64,000 nucleotides of DNA from an uncultured Lachnospiraceae bacterium (GCA_910587155.1 CAJULA010000014.1:1-64000); one strand, 5' to 3'. Shown: positions 17,743-27,402, counted from the first letter of the stretch. Notes: a model not told the origin generated them from the letters alone. Translations and numbers: made by a program.

Positions 17743-20700
17743 TTATTCAAAATTGACATTCCATGCCCTAAGACCTGAATACGAAAACATTAGATTAAAT
17801 TTTACTCTGTCTGTCACATTTTTTGAAGTAAACTCCCTTTTTGTTCCACTTTCATCCACAATAGATGGAATAAAAATTGCTGTCATATTCATACCATCAA
17901 TCTGTATTACTCCCGCAGTGTTTCCTCTGATTTCTGTAATTGCCCCTCTAAATTCTCTCAGTCCCACTATTCCACCACCTTTGATATGTCTTACATCATT
18001 ATTGGAAATGATCGGGCTCCCCTTCATTGACGTAGAATAAGCATCCCTAAAAGATAAAGTGTTTATTCCTGCAGGCACCATATCTTTGCAACGTTTTATA
18101 TGTTTTACAACCTCCGCCGAGGTAGACAGATCCTTTTCCATCTGAAGAAAATGAAGAATAAATAGCAAGTACTCCTTTTCATAATCATTGTCCATATAAT
18201 CTTCTATAAATGAAATAGCTTCTCTTGCGTCAAATTCCTTCAATCTTCGATACGCTTCATACCAGTAATAAATGTCTCCTTGCTTTATATTATTATGAGA
18301 ACTCTGCGAAATATTTTTATGCATGCCTTCAACAATTATACGAAGCAACTTGTCATCCATCTTGTTCCAACTATATCCATGCTGCGCATATATTGACGAA
18401 ATATACGTTCTTCTACAATAAACTGCCAAACTTCCTTCCTGATTGTTCCACACGGTTAATTTTTGTTCAATGTTTTCAGTATCCAAACCAATGGAATCTA
18501 TTAACCCCTTCGCCTTATCCATAAATTCTTTGTATGACTTATCATATGTTTCATAATGGCGTTTCATATCCATATATAACTGCATTGCATTACCATAATG
18601 CTCCCTGTACCATTTTTCAAAATCTGTTTCTTCACGAAGTAACTGGCCCATTGATCTTTGACCTTTATCATACCCTACAATTTTTTGTATCAAAACACTT
18701 TCCATCTGTATCTGGGGAAAATATGCATAACTATTATGCTTCACCGACGTCTGTCTTGCTTTATAAAACGCACTCTCAGCCAAAATATATTTTTCTCCAA
18801 TCTGTTTTATCAAATCAGATAAGCTTGCTGCAAACCGCTCACTTCTTTGCAATGATTTTTCCTCATTTATATATGCATAAATGCTTTTACAATATATACA
18901 TCCCAAAGTGCTATAATGAACAGTAGAGGTTATATTTTCTCTCTCAGAAATTTTAATTGCCTTTTTTAGCAGATCTGTTGCTTCATCATACGCCTTCGTA
19001 GAAGATTCAACCAACAATCTTGCCAAATGATTATAGTAATGCGGATTTGAGGGATATAACTCTATTAACTTTTCAAATAGTGTCTTCCTTTTCGTATATT
19101 CCTGGATATCTTCAATTAAATACGAAAACCTTGTCCTTTCGCTGTCAATATAAGCTCTGTCAACAAATAATTCTTTCAGGATTCTATCTGCCATCTTATC
19201 ATCTTTTCCATACAGATTGTGTATCCTGTCAATAAACGCTATAGAAGCGTTATATACACTTTCCTGATATTGTTCTACTCCATACAATTCACATAATACT
19301 TTCTTTGCAATAAGAGGATGACAAATTCTCCACCCCTCTTCATGTAGCCCAATCAGTTTTTTGACTGCAGGATCCAACTCTTCGTATAGCAAATATGAAG
19401 ACACACTTTCGTTTTCTTCGTCTTCTTTTTCTTTCCTCAATCTGATAGGCAGTTCAGAATTCCTGATGCAAATATTTTGTGAGTAAATTGTTATTAATGC
19501 AAGATCAGACAATAAACCTTTTAAAATTGAGTCACATCCCTGTACTGTACGACAGATAATACTTAGGTTGTATTCCTCCTGAAATGTATAAAATCCATAG
19601 AAAAACGGACAACGCTGTTCCATCCATTCCTGACTTCTTCCAGCTGTTATTTTTTCCAACATTTTTATTCTTTCAACATCATCGGTCATTCGTTTGAACT
19701 GCCTGCAGAATTCATTGGCAATAGGATCCTGTAATGTATCATGAATTGCTATAAATGGTTTTTGGGTCTGTTTATTATTACTGCGTTCAATCTCTAAAAC
19801 CATTAATTTTCCATTACCTTCATTGACTTTAGACAAAAAGTTGTTCAAATCTTCTCCATCCAAAATAGTTGAACCCATTTCTACCGTCATAAAAACTCTC
19901 TTACCTGTTTTATGATTTATTTCCAGTATAATATTAGCTGTATCCTGTGTATACTTTTTCAGGCGCATGCATGGGATATTCCCTTTAAGATCCCATAATA
20001 GTTTCTTTGATAAAGTTGTACCTCCTGTACCAGCTCCGTGGATCAATTTCAACGATTTCACACGAGGAGATTCCTCTTCAATCGCCTTTAAAAGCGCATC
20101 CCTCTTCCTCGCATAATTATCAATTAATTCAAAAGCACATTCGTTAGCTAAGTCCAACCAACTGATTTCCTCTCCTCTATAAAAAGCCTCTCCAAAGCTT
20201 GAATTTTCAGTCTTTACCTCTATTCCCTCATAAACCAATTCTACACTTGACTCGTAATAATTTATCTCTTTTTCGGTTAACGATACCGGTTCGATTGTAT
20301 CAATCGTAGGCAATACAATTTCTACATTATCTTTTTTTTCAGTCATATGAGGAAGATATAAATATACTGTTTCAGCAAGATCAACTAAGTTAGAATTACT
20401 TTCAGAAAAGTAATGAAATCCAAGTGTTGTTAGCGTTTGGATATCATCATGAGTAATAATATTCCGTCCTAAAGCAATAATCCTTGACTTTTCCAATCTA
20501 TGATAATTCTTCAAAATACATTGCAAAAATTTTTGAACAAATGCCTGTCCCTTTTTAATATCAAATACAAATAATATGGGTTTCAATCCCTCCTGAGATA
20601 AAATCTGCTCAAAAACATCTTCGATTACATTGTAGTAACGCGCCCACATAATACCATATGTAGGTATTTGAACATCCTTTTTAACAACCAGCCAAACACA

Positions 20701-22149
20701 TTTATTAGCGCAATACTCTATTGGTGTATTAGTTGAAACTAAATTATAGATAGAGACATTTCTGCTGTTTCTTGCTTCCGAAGCAACAACAGAAGTAAAA
20801 TCTGCTGGTGGAACCTTTTCCCCAATATCTATTACAAAGGCCCATTTCATCCCCAATATTTTCTTCAGCTGCTTGTATTCATTATCTTTGTAGTTATCAT
20901 CAGTAATTAGAACAGGAACATAATTAAACGCATACCGCACACAATTTTCCCATAAAACTTCAACATAGTCATCTTTTGAAAACAAATAATCCAGTTTGGA
21001 TATATTCTCTGCACTCCATTCAAAATCTATTTTTTTAAACAATGCTTTAAAGCTTTCTCCCATATATTGAAGTAATCTAATTAAACTTTCCTGTTCCTGA
21101 ATTGCACCTTTGGAAAAATAATTAATACCTGCTGCAATTCGGGTAATTAAAAACTGGATTTCTATACTGTCTTTCATATGAGGCTGTTCTTCCGTCACCC
21201 ATTTTATTATTCCCTCATATATGGCATTACGCAAATATACCAATGGCTCATCTATTTCTCCCTCTGCCTTCTCATATATTCCCTTTGCAAACAGCAGACT
21301 GACAGCTTCATTCCACTTTTCTGCATCATATTTTTCCATCATATCAAAATATATACTCATCTCCAGATATGAATGATCAAATAATAAATAGCCTTCATCC
21401 TGATAAGCATCATAATCTATTAGATAATATTGTCCCTCTCTACTATTGCCCTTTCCACACATAACATTTCTTTGGTGAAGATCTCCATGAATATTTCCTT
21501 TTAAAAATGGCAAATCAATAATCTTATCTATCCACTTCTCCTTATTTCTAACATAGTAATATGGATTCGGATAAACACTATTTTTCAGCAAAAAAGCACT
21601 TGCATCTATCTCTACAAGTACGGATGACATCTTCCGCTCAAAGCTTCCGCACGGATCCAATCGATAAGATAACAAATTGTCAAATATTTCTTTTGCGTCC
21701 CCTGTTTTACTAATATCGCAATTCCATTTTTTTAACAAATCATATGACAGACATTTTAATATATCACACTTTTCAGATACTTTTAATTTAGCAAGTGTAA
21801 TCGTATTCAAAACACTGTCATTTGCCTGCCTGTATAAAATTACATGATATTTTCCTATAACTTTTTCTGTACATAACTCCACCAGTTTACCCTTAAATGG
21901 TGTATTCTGCTTCCATACTGCCGTACCTTTACTCGCCTCATTTTTATCAGGATCATACCACACATTTTCTGTGTCTATTAATTTAAGAATATATACGCCA
22001 CTGTCTCTCGGGCGTCTACTGATCACATGCATCCTATATACTTCAGCACCTGATTTTCCATCTGTCAGAGTTACATTCTGTTTTATTCCTTCTTCGGAAA
22101 CAACATGTAGTTCATTCATAATAAAATTTGTGATCTCCTGTGTCACCAT
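17743..22149 (-). CDS. APH-like kinase / SAMD9-like P-loop NTPase / TPR / OB fusion, putative defence protein
   Basis: About 1,468 residues. Residues 1-300 are an aminoglycoside/choline-kinase-like fold: HGDLHQRN at 221-228 is the Brenner catalytic loop, and LIDYDAY carries the metal-binding Asp near 245. A poorly defined alpha/beta region follows to about 690. A P-loop-like element, GAGTGGTT (705-712), sits in KLIHGAGTGGTTLSKKLLWD; the glycine in place of the usual lysine and the LLWDL continuation recall the SAMD9-like NTPase class. Helical TPR-type repeats occupy about 950-1,350, and a beta-rich OB-like end begins FRGAITEIRGNTAGVIQIDG. The start at 22149 is chosen for AGGAGG 8 bases upstream; an ATG at 22206 adds 19 residues. 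It is much more AT-rich than its neighbours, which suggests transfer. An antiviral sensor-effector role is inferred. Confidence 0.65.
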   Translation of the reverse strand: MVTQEITNFIMNELHVVSEEGIKQNVTLTDGKSGAEVYRMHVISRRPRDSGVYILKLIDTENVWYDPDKNEASKGTAVWKQNTPFKGKLVELCTEKVIGKYHVILYRQANDSVLNTITLAKLKVSEKCDILKCLSYDLLKKWNCDISKTGDAKEIFDNLLSYRLDPCGSFERKMSSVLVEIDASAFLLKNSVYPNPYYYVRNKEKWIDKIIDLPFLKGNIHGDLHQRNVMCGKGNSREGQYYLIDYDAYQDEGYLLFDHSYLEMSIYFDMMEKYDAEKWNEAVSLLFAKGIYEKAEGEIDEPLVYLRNAIYEGIIKWVTEEQPHMKDSIEIQFLITRIAAGINYFSKGAIQEQESLIRLLQYMGESFKALFKKIDFEWSAENISKLDYLFSKDDYVEVLWENCVRYAFNYVPVLITDDNYKDNEYKQLKKILGMKWAFVIDIGEKVPPADFTSVVASEARNSRNVSIYNLVSTNTPIEYCANKCVWLVVKKDVQIPTYGIMWARYYNVIEDVFEQILSQEGLKPILFVFDIKKGQAFVQKFLQCILKNYHRLEKSRIIALGRNIITHDDIQTLTTLGFHYFSESNSNLVDLAETVYLYLPHMTEKKDNVEIVLPTIDTIEPVSLTEKEINYYESSVELVYEGIEVKTENSSFGEAFYRGEEISWLDLANECAFELIDNYARKRDALLKAIEEESPRVKSLKLIHGAGTGGTTLSKKLLWDLKGNIPCMRLKKYTQDTANIILEINHKTGKRVFMTVEMGSTILDGEDLNNFLSKVNEGNGKLMVLEIERSNNKQTQKPFIAIHDTLQDPIANEFCRQFKRMTDDVERIKMLEKITAGRSQEWMEQRCPFFYGFYTFQEEYNLSIICRTVQGCDSILKGLLSDLALITIYSQNICIRNSELPIRLRKEKEDEENESVSSYLLYEELDPAVKKLIGLHEEGWRICHPLIAKKVLCELYGVEQYQESVYNASIAFIDRIHNLYGKDDKMADRILKELFVDRAYIDSERTRFSYLIEDIQEYTKRKTLFEKLIELYPSNPHYYNHLARLLVESSTKAYDEATDLLKKAIKISERENITSTVHYSTLGCIYCKSIYAYINEEKSLQRSERFAASLSDLIKQIGEKYILAESAFYKARQTSVKHNSYAYFPQIQMESVLIQKIVGYDKGQRSMGQLLREETDFEKWYREHYGNAMQLYMDMKRHYETYDKSYKEFMDKAKGLIDSIGLDTENIEQKLTVWNNQEGSLAVYCRRTYISSIYAQHGYSWNKMDDKLLRIIVEGMHKNISQSSHNNIKQGDIYYWYEAYRRLKEFDAREAISFIEDYMDNDYEKEYLLFILHFLQMEKDLSTSAEVVKHIKRCKDMVPAGINTLSFRDAYSTSMKGSPIISNNDVRHIKGGGIVGLREFRGAITEIRGNTAGVIQIDGMNMTAIFIPSIVDESGTKREFTSKNVTDRVKFNLMFSYSGLRAWNVNFE

Positions 22150-22248
22150 ATGTTTTTCCTCCTGATATCCCCCAAAAATTCCTTCCCTTTTCAGTATCAT
22201 GCTCATATCAATTCATTAAATCACTACACATTTCTTTATTATTCCGCC

Positions 22249-23022
22249 TCACACCAACATCACCCCTCTCCCTTTCCGTCTTCCCTCTCCACAATCTTCC
22301 GTCCTGCCGCTCTGTTGTTTCAGGACATGCAATAGACCATCATACACCCCTTTATTACTGCTGTTTTTTACTTCCACGCCCCGGGCTTTGAGGTATCTTT
22401 TTACACATCTCATTGCAAGCCTGCCATTTCCTGCCAGGATATTCATGGAAAAATTAATATCATACGGATTTTCCGGCCCTTTTTCCAACAGTTCTTCTGC
22501 ATACCGGATGAGGAGGCCCGGATGCAGGGTGGATTCCCCCTCTGCAGCGTAAGGTGTATGTATAACGTTGACTGTATCATATTCTGTTGCATAATCCGCA
22601 AAATTCTCATAATGGGTTCTGAGCCTTGCCCCTTCCTGAAGCCTGAACCGGCATATCTCCAGTTCGCAGGAAGGATCTGGTACTACCTCTGACAGCACCA
22701 GTCTGCCTCTTCCCACACTCTGTCCTGGCTCTTCCACGTCTTCCAGAAATGCAGCCACTAAATAACGTCTCTTATCTTCTGCCTTACAATCCAGTGTCTG
22801 CCGCCGTTTCATCACATATGGCCTGCCACCATAACAGATCATACCCGGTTCCACGGAAAGCTTCCCCATTTCCCAGGAGATGCCACAGCCTGTTATGATC
22901 CCGTTCCCATACCCGGAGTACATAAGTTCCAGATAATCCTTCGGATAGTCGCGCAGCTGCTCCAGCATCCCAGTCCGCAGGATACGCCCGGATTGAAAAC
23001 GCGGATATATATATTGAAACAT
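22249..23022 (-). CDS. Baseplate-module protein, copy 1 (spike/receptor-type N-terminus)
   Basis: A 257-residue soluble protein and the intact counterpart of 14482-15252. Its first 100 residues (FQSGRILRTGMLEQLRDYP, GNGIITGCGISWEMGKLSV, PGMICYGGRPYVM) have the pattern of phage baseplate attachment domains: an internal GxIxGC turn followed by a beta-rich PGxIxYxGxxY segment. The central part holds EICRFRLQEGARLRTHYENF. The C-terminus is helical and basic. It follows the 232-residue gene by 38 bases and ends the baseplate block. A structural role linking the baseplate to an envelope or fibre component is inferred; no database family was checked. Confidence 0.6.
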   Translation of the reverse strand: MFQYIYPRFQSGRILRTGMLEQLRDYPKDYLELMYSGYGNGIITGCGISWEMGKLSVEPGMICYGGRPYVMKRRQTLDCKAEDKRRYLVAAFLEDVEEPGQSVGRGRLVLSEVVPDPSCELEICRFRLQEGARLRTHYENFADYATEYDTVNVIHTPYAAEGESTLHPGLLIRYAEELLEKGPENPYDINFSMNILAGNGRLAMRCVKRYLKARGVEVKNSSNKGVYDGLLHVLKQQSGRTEDCGEGRRKGRGVMLV

Positions 23023-23060
23023 GTTTTTGTCCTCCTATGCCGGTTCCACATGGCTCATTT

Positions 23061-23759
23061 TTATCTGCACATTACGGTCTCATCCATGATCATCGTTTCA
23101 TCCACGCCCAGTATACCGAAATGATATTCATAAAAGATTTCCGCGTGAAAGGATATTTCCAGGAACATCCGTACCAGAAAACATACTCTCTCTTCCAATC
23201 CCCTGCTATATCTTTCCCCTATATAAATCATGATTTCGGCAGGTCTCTCATTGCTGCGGTAGACTATGCTTTCCCGTGTCAGGGTATGTACCATCTCTTC
23301 AAACAGGGTCAGGCTGCTTCCTGTCCTGTATTGACGCAAAATCCCTCCCAGTATGATTTCCCTCTCCTCGTCTGAGAACCGCATTAGCCCCTGCTGATCC
23401 CATTCGCCATATACACCTTCGGCAAAATCATACAGCAGCAGTTTTTTCAGGTATTGCTGCCGGCTCATGCCAGATAATGCGTCATTACCGGCCAGAATAT
23501 GCAAAATGAGATTTGTCAGGCTCTGCCTCAGGTTAGAAAATTCCTGTACCTGCGGCAAGTACATGTCATGGAATATCTCATAAAACCGGATATAAGGATT
23601 TACTTCAATCTCCGCACCCGCCTCCACCTCTTCCTCGTTCAGGCATACGGATGACAGTTCCAGATATGGGCTGTGACGTCCCGCCATTTTAAACCGTACC
23701 TGTCCTTCTTCCAGCCCTCGCTTTTTCAGCTGCAGTATCACTTCCCACAGGTAGTTCAT
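23061..23759 (-). CDS. Baseplate-module protein, copy 1 (232-residue family)
   Basis: A 232-residue protein, mostly helical in its central part (SNLRQSLTNLILHILAGND), with a conserved C-terminus AEIFYEYHFGILGVDETMIM. It is paralogous to 15269-15964. It overlaps the 426-residue gene upstream by 4 bases (start 23759, upstream stop at 23756), so the two are translationally coupled. No enzymatic motif, signal peptide or transmembrane segment is visible. It is assigned to the baseplate module because it travels as a unit with the same two partners in both copies within a contractile-system locus. Its precise role is unknown. Confidence 0.6.
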   Translation of the reverse strand: MNYLWEVILQLKKRGLEEGQVRFKMAGRHSPYLELSSVCLNEEEVEAGAEIEVNPYIRFYEIFHDMYLPQVQEFSNLRQSLTNLILHILAGNDALSGMSRQQYLKKLLLYDFAEGVYGEWDQQGLMRFSDEEREIILGGILRQYRTGSSLTLFEEMVHTLTRESIVYRSNERPAEIMIYIGERYSRGLEERVCFLVRMFLEISFHAEIFYEYHFGILGVDETMIMDETVMCR

Positions 23760-25036
23760 AAAAGCCTCCCCATACAGTGGTATTCAGGGAAAAATTCCTG
23801 TACCGAGGAGGCAAGGAAACCCGCCAGATCACGCAGCAGCCATTTCTCTGCTCCCACCTGTCGGAATGTCAGCACAAGCCGTTTCCTCCTCTCTTTGTCC
23901 CGGATCTCATCCTCTATAAAAAAATTCATGGAATACGTCTCCGCTTCCCCTGTTTCCTCTTCTATGGAACAGCCCGCATACCCGATCTGATCCTCCAGCC
24001 CAAAGCCGCGAATATATCGTTCCAGTTCTCCCCGGGTTCTGACAGGCCTGCCGCTGTTTTTTTGAAACCGTTCACAAAAGGTGTCCCTCCGCAGGTTTTC
24101 CATCACCGGAAAGCTGTATCTGTCAGTCCTTCGCTCACGCCCGCCCCGTATGGTGCAGATATCCCATCTCTTTGCACGTCCATCTCTGCCCATGATGTAT
24201 AGTTTTTCTCCCACGCGACGCACCTCCTGCGCCTCCTCATCCGCCACCAGATACCCATGCTCTGCCCCATCGTCCAGTGACACCACATGCTCATATCCTC
24301 TGCGGTCTGCACAGGGTACCGGGAAGCCCACACTTTCAACCTTCCTGTATCCCACATTCCATATCGGCACCATATCATGGTATGCCAATTTGTTATAGGC
24401 CCCCAGTTCCACACCGGCCAGAATCACCGCTTCCTCATCCGCAATCTCTTCCGGCAGGCTGCTTATGTACAGATCAAGCATTTTAAACAGATACGGCGCA
24501 TTGACTGTCACCCAGGGAATACCGTTTTTTATGAACAGCCGGTACAGACTGCCAATCTGATCCAAATACCTCCTGCTCCGCTGCACATGTACCTTTACCG
24601 GATACTCCCGCCCCGCCTTTATCACCGCATCCTCTTCCATTCCCGATGCTGCCAGTCCGCTGACTTCGATGCTGTCACATCTGAGAAAAACTGACCCTGC
24701 CCTGTACCTTCCGCTCCGGCTAATCTCCTCACGAATCTCCCCGGCCGACAGGATACGAGGCTTTGTATCTTCCTCCTGCATGGCCGACATCTGATGGTGA
24801 GACCAGTCATAACAGGCCCGCTCCACAATGCCCGTCCGGATCAGATAGCGGCCGGCATCATACGCCAGATCATTCATGATTCGCTCTTCCAGTTTCCGAT
24901 ACATGGACAGATTCGTCTCATACAAAGATATAAACACACCTTCCATCAAATCTTTAAACGCCACCCGCTCCTCCAGGGTGCTGATTGACTGTATCTCCCT
25001 CCGGATCATCTCCTTCATGGCTTCCATATCCAGCAT
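23756..25036 (-). CDS. Baseplate-module protein, copy 1, 426 residues, possible wedge component
   Basis: The full-length member of a family whose second copy is truncated at 15961-16605. The N-terminal 100 residues are helical (ISTLEERVAFKDLMEGVFIS, then YRKLEERIMNDLAYDAGRYL). The middle is beta-rich (VKVHVQRSRRYLDQIG) and the C-terminal 190 residues are the part shared with the short copy (PVRTRGELERYIRGFGLEDQ, YSMNFFIEDEIRD). Size, position at the head of a coupled three-gene block and the helical then beta-rich build fit a baseplate wedge subunit analogous to TssF, but I see no diagnostic motif. The start has a GGGGAGAGGGAAT site just upstream. A 10-bp perfect hairpin lies in its leader. 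Confidence 0.6.
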   Translation of the reverse strand: MLDMEAMKEMIRREIQSISTLEERVAFKDLMEGVFISLYETNLSMYRKLEERIMNDLAYDAGRYLIRTGIVERACYDWSHHQMSAMQEEDTKPRILSAGEIREEISRSGRYRAGSVFLRCDSIEVSGLAASGMEEDAVIKAGREYPVKVHVQRSRRYLDQIGSLYRLFIKNGIPWVTVNAPYLFKMLDLYISSLPEEIADEEAVILAGVELGAYNKLAYHDMVPIWNVGYRKVESVGFPVPCADRRGYEHVVSLDDGAEHGYLVADEEAQEVRRVGEKLYIMGRDGRAKRWDICTIRGGRERRTDRYSFPVMENLRRDTFCERFQKNSGRPVRTRGELERYIRGFGLEDQIGYAGCSIEEETGEAETYSMNFFIEDEIRDKERRKRLVLTFRQVGAEKWLLRDLAGFLASSVQEFFPEYHCMGRLL

Positions 25037-25098
25037 GATTCCCTCTCCCCGTTCCTTTCTCTGCCATTATCCAGACATTTTTACCCAGATTGCCTGAG

Positions 25099-25133
25099 GA
25101 AGCGCTGATTAAACCATCACCCTTCAGCGCTTC
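25099..25133 (-). promoter_or_regulatory. Leader hairpin upstream of the baseplate block
   Basis: GAAGCGCTGA (25099-25108) and TCAGCGCTTC (25124-25133) form a perfect 10-bp stem with a 15-base loop, about 65 bases before the start of the 426-residue gene. There is no T run, so it is more likely an operator or mRNA leader structure than a terminator. The ends of the 158-residue gene and this hairpin separate the immunity cluster from the baseplate block. Confidence 0.4.
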
Positions 25134-25192
25134 TGGTAGATGCATACAGATTTGCAAAAAAAATGCTGCCTGCCTTTCCTTTGTCAACTGTT

Positions 25193-25669
25193 TTAAAACA
25201 ACCTGTACACCAACACCTTGCTTTCTGCCGCCTGCTTCAGATACTCCAGCACCCGCTCTGCCGCTTCCACACAGGCTCCGTCAAAATCCGTTCCGAATAA
25301 TTCACTTACATATTCATTAAGTGCATTCGGATCCAATGCATCCAGATCCAGCGCTGTCAGACACTCTTTCTTCAGACTGTCATTCCACAGGATCACGTCT
25401 TCGTCTCCCGTCACTTCCCGCCACTGTTCTCCCAGGCCTCCCTCCCCTTCATATGCGTGGAGTTCCATCCCCTGCTCCATTTCCAGATAAGTGAACAGGC
25501 TCATATATACCTCTCCTGAATATTCCCCCTGCGGCAGTGCATGAGTTTCCAACTCCTGACTGATCTCCTGGATCAGTACTTTGGTACTTTCTTTTTCCGC
25601 TCCGGCTGCATGCAATAGATGCTCATAGTCTTCTTTGGCACATAATGCAAATGATGCTATGAATGACAT
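25193..25669 (-). CDS. Small DUF1877-like candidate immunity protein
   Basis: A 158-residue acidic soluble protein opening MSFIASFALCAKEDYEHLLH, with LDALDPNALNEYVSELFGTD in the second half. The opening and the helical, acidic build suggest a YfbM/DUF1877-type small protein, but the match is weak. A 32-residue piece with nearly the same first 22 codons recurs at 27304-27402, so this gene or a relative was duplicated and then broken. It is the last gene of the immunity cluster downstream of the cassette B Rhs toxin, and an orphan or cognate immunity function is inferred from that position. Confidence 0.5.
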   Translation of the reverse strand: MSFIASFALCAKEDYEHLLHAAGAEKESTKVLIQEISQELETHALPQGEYSGEVYMSLFTYLEMEQGMELHAYEGEGGLGEQWREVTGDEDVILWNDSLKKECLTALDLDALDPNALNEYVSELFGTDFDGACVEAAERVLEYLKQAAESKVLVYRLF

Positions 25670-25693
25670 GTTCCATCCTCCTTTTTCTCATTG

Positions 25694-27319
25694 TCACCTT
25701 CCTATAGTCTTCAATATATCACCGTAAAACGTCGTTCCAAACTTTGCGTCAAACTGCTGTGCAAGCCCTCTTGCCTGCTTTCCGTAATATCTGATCAGTT
25801 CCTTGCATGTATACCTTCTGCCCGGCTCAGTCCTGTATCCCGGCCTGATATCCACATCTATATATGCATTCTTATCATGCAGGGAATTTAATAATTGGCA
25901 AGCTCCTACATAAAAATAAAATCTGACTTCCGGATCATGTATTTTTCCATCACACCATTTTAAAAGTTCAAGCCCTCTGGCATGATCCATATAAGCCATA
26001 CACCGCAGCAGATATACCCAATACCGTACATATCTGTATTCACGCGATATCACGCCAAGCAGCCGCTCCCCAAGCGGCAATGCCAGGTTTATTCTCCCAT
26101 GGTTCAGGTCGTCAAGCATCAGGGTGGCAATACTTTCCTGTGGCTGGTTTCCACATGTATACTCCCCGCTCAGTACTGGTTCCAGACATGCCACCGCCTT
26201 GTCCCGCTCCCCGCATCTGAGATAAAACCATGCATCCCGTTCACAGTTACACGCCTTACAATCAGGAAAGGGGTCATCCCTCAGTTCATGAAACTGCTCC
26301 AGATATAACTCTGCCGTTTCAACATCTCCTATCGTCGTATAAAATCTGCACGCCTGCCAGCTCCATAATTTTAATCCCATTTTATATTTCACGGCACGTT
26401 CCCTGAATTCATCCAGAGCTTTTTCGCATTTTTCCATGTCAACCATTGGTAGTGCCATGATCCCTTCTGCCCTTACCTGGCTAATGAAAATCAAATGTTC
26501 TTCCGGGACATGATATACATCCCCGTTTTGTTTTACCAGTTTAAAAAATAAATCACAGTCTGTACATGCCCATGCTGCATCTCCCTGTAATGCAGCTTCC
26601 AGTATATAATCATGCCTCAGTGATATCCTCCAATAAGTATCCCCCGCCTGGTCTGCCTGCAGAATGGCCGCCCCGTATGCTTCCAGCTTTTCCTCCCCTT
26701 CCGGCATGTATTTACACTCCAGGGATGCCGCCTTCCCGTTGAAACGGTTCCCCGATACCCAGTCATAACGCTTTTTTCGGCGTTCTCTCTCCCACTGCCG
26801 GTAATAATAATCCTTTTTGCCTATATAATTGGACTCCCTATATTCCTCTTCAAACCCTTCATAATCCCAGTCCTCGAATTCATCCCAGGTTCCTACATAA
26901 AGAATCTTCTCTCCTGCAACCATCCATGTGATGCCGTCTTCCTCACACCATTCACCACTTCCGTCCAGGATTACTACCGGTCCGTCCTCCTTATATTCCG
27001 GAACCCGCAGCCCGCCAAACTCCACATAATTAAATATGTCCGTCGGGCCATTCAGCACATAATTGCTGTAATACTTTCTGCTGCTTGTCTCTATATCCGT
27101 ATGTACTTCAAAATATTCCAGGGTGTAGCCACCCAGCTTTTCATAAATGCCATTGTCCTTAAATGTCTCCAAATGACGGATACACGCTTTCACATACTCT
27201 TCGGGAACAGCCTTTCCATAATTCACTACGAGTTCACAGCCCAGCATCTCACTGTAGAATGTACCTTCCCATTCCCCGAATTCATTTTCTTTGATGTCTT
27301 TTATTATTGTACTTTCCAT
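25694..27319 (-). CDS. Candidate immunity-type protein with a DUF6985-like N-terminus and helical repeats
   Basis: A 541-residue soluble protein. Residues 1-150 are beta-rich (EWEGTFYSEMLGCELVVNYG, then VKACIRHLETFKDNG), similar in outline to DUF2004/DUF6985 immunity domains. Residues 150-190 are highly charged (EDWDYEGFEEEYRESN). From about 220 the protein is helical with TPR-like periodicity (TTIGDVETAELYLEQFHELR, and CGERDKAVACLEPVL), and it includes a CKACNC cluster near 365. There is no signal peptide or membrane segment. It lies downstream of the Rhs toxin, the pentapeptide gene and a broken duplicate gene. Immunity or scaffold function is inferred from position only. Confidence 0.45.
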   Translation of the reverse strand: MESTIIKDIKENEFGEWEGTFYSEMLGCELVVNYGKAVPEEYVKACIRHLETFKDNGIYEKLGGYTLEYFEVHTDIETSSRKYYSNYVLNGPTDIFNYVEFGGLRVPEYKEDGPVVILDGSGEWCEEDGITWMVAGEKILYVGTWDEFEDWDYEGFEEEYRESNYIGKKDYYYRQWERERRKKRYDWVSGNRFNGKAASLECKYMPEGEEKLEAYGAAILQADQAGDTYWRISLRHDYILEAALQGDAAWACTDCDLFFKLVKQNGDVYHVPEEHLIFISQVRAEGIMALPMVDMEKCEKALDEFRERAVKYKMGLKLWSWQACRFYTTIGDVETAELYLEQFHELRDDPFPDCKACNCERDAWFYLRCGERDKAVACLEPVLSGEYTCGNQPQESIATLMLDDLNHGRINLALPLGERLLGVISREYRYVRYWVYLLRCMAYMDHARGLELLKWCDGKIHDPEVRFYFYVGACQLLNSLHDKNAYIDVDIRPGYRTEPGRRYTCKELIRYYGKQARGLAQQFDAKFGTTFYGDILKTIGR

Positions 27320-27402
27320 TTCTCTTTTTCATCTTCCACTGCGTGCAATAGATGCTCTTGGTTTTCTTTGGCGCATAATGCAAATGAAGCTATGAATGAC
27401 AT
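27304..27402 (-). pseudogene. Broken duplicate of the 5' end of the 158-residue immunity-like gene
   Basis: From the ATG at 27402 the frame reads MSFIASFALCAKENQEHLLH and then 12 further residues before a stop at 27304. The first 20 residues match the start of the protein at 25193-25669 in 18 or more positions, and the nucleotide match is also close; after that the two diverge. The fragment overlaps the end of the pentapeptide gene (27390), whose stop codon is formed by the fragment's own 5' sequence, and the start of the 541-residue gene (27319). It is a recombination scar rather than a functional gene. Confidence 0.7.
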
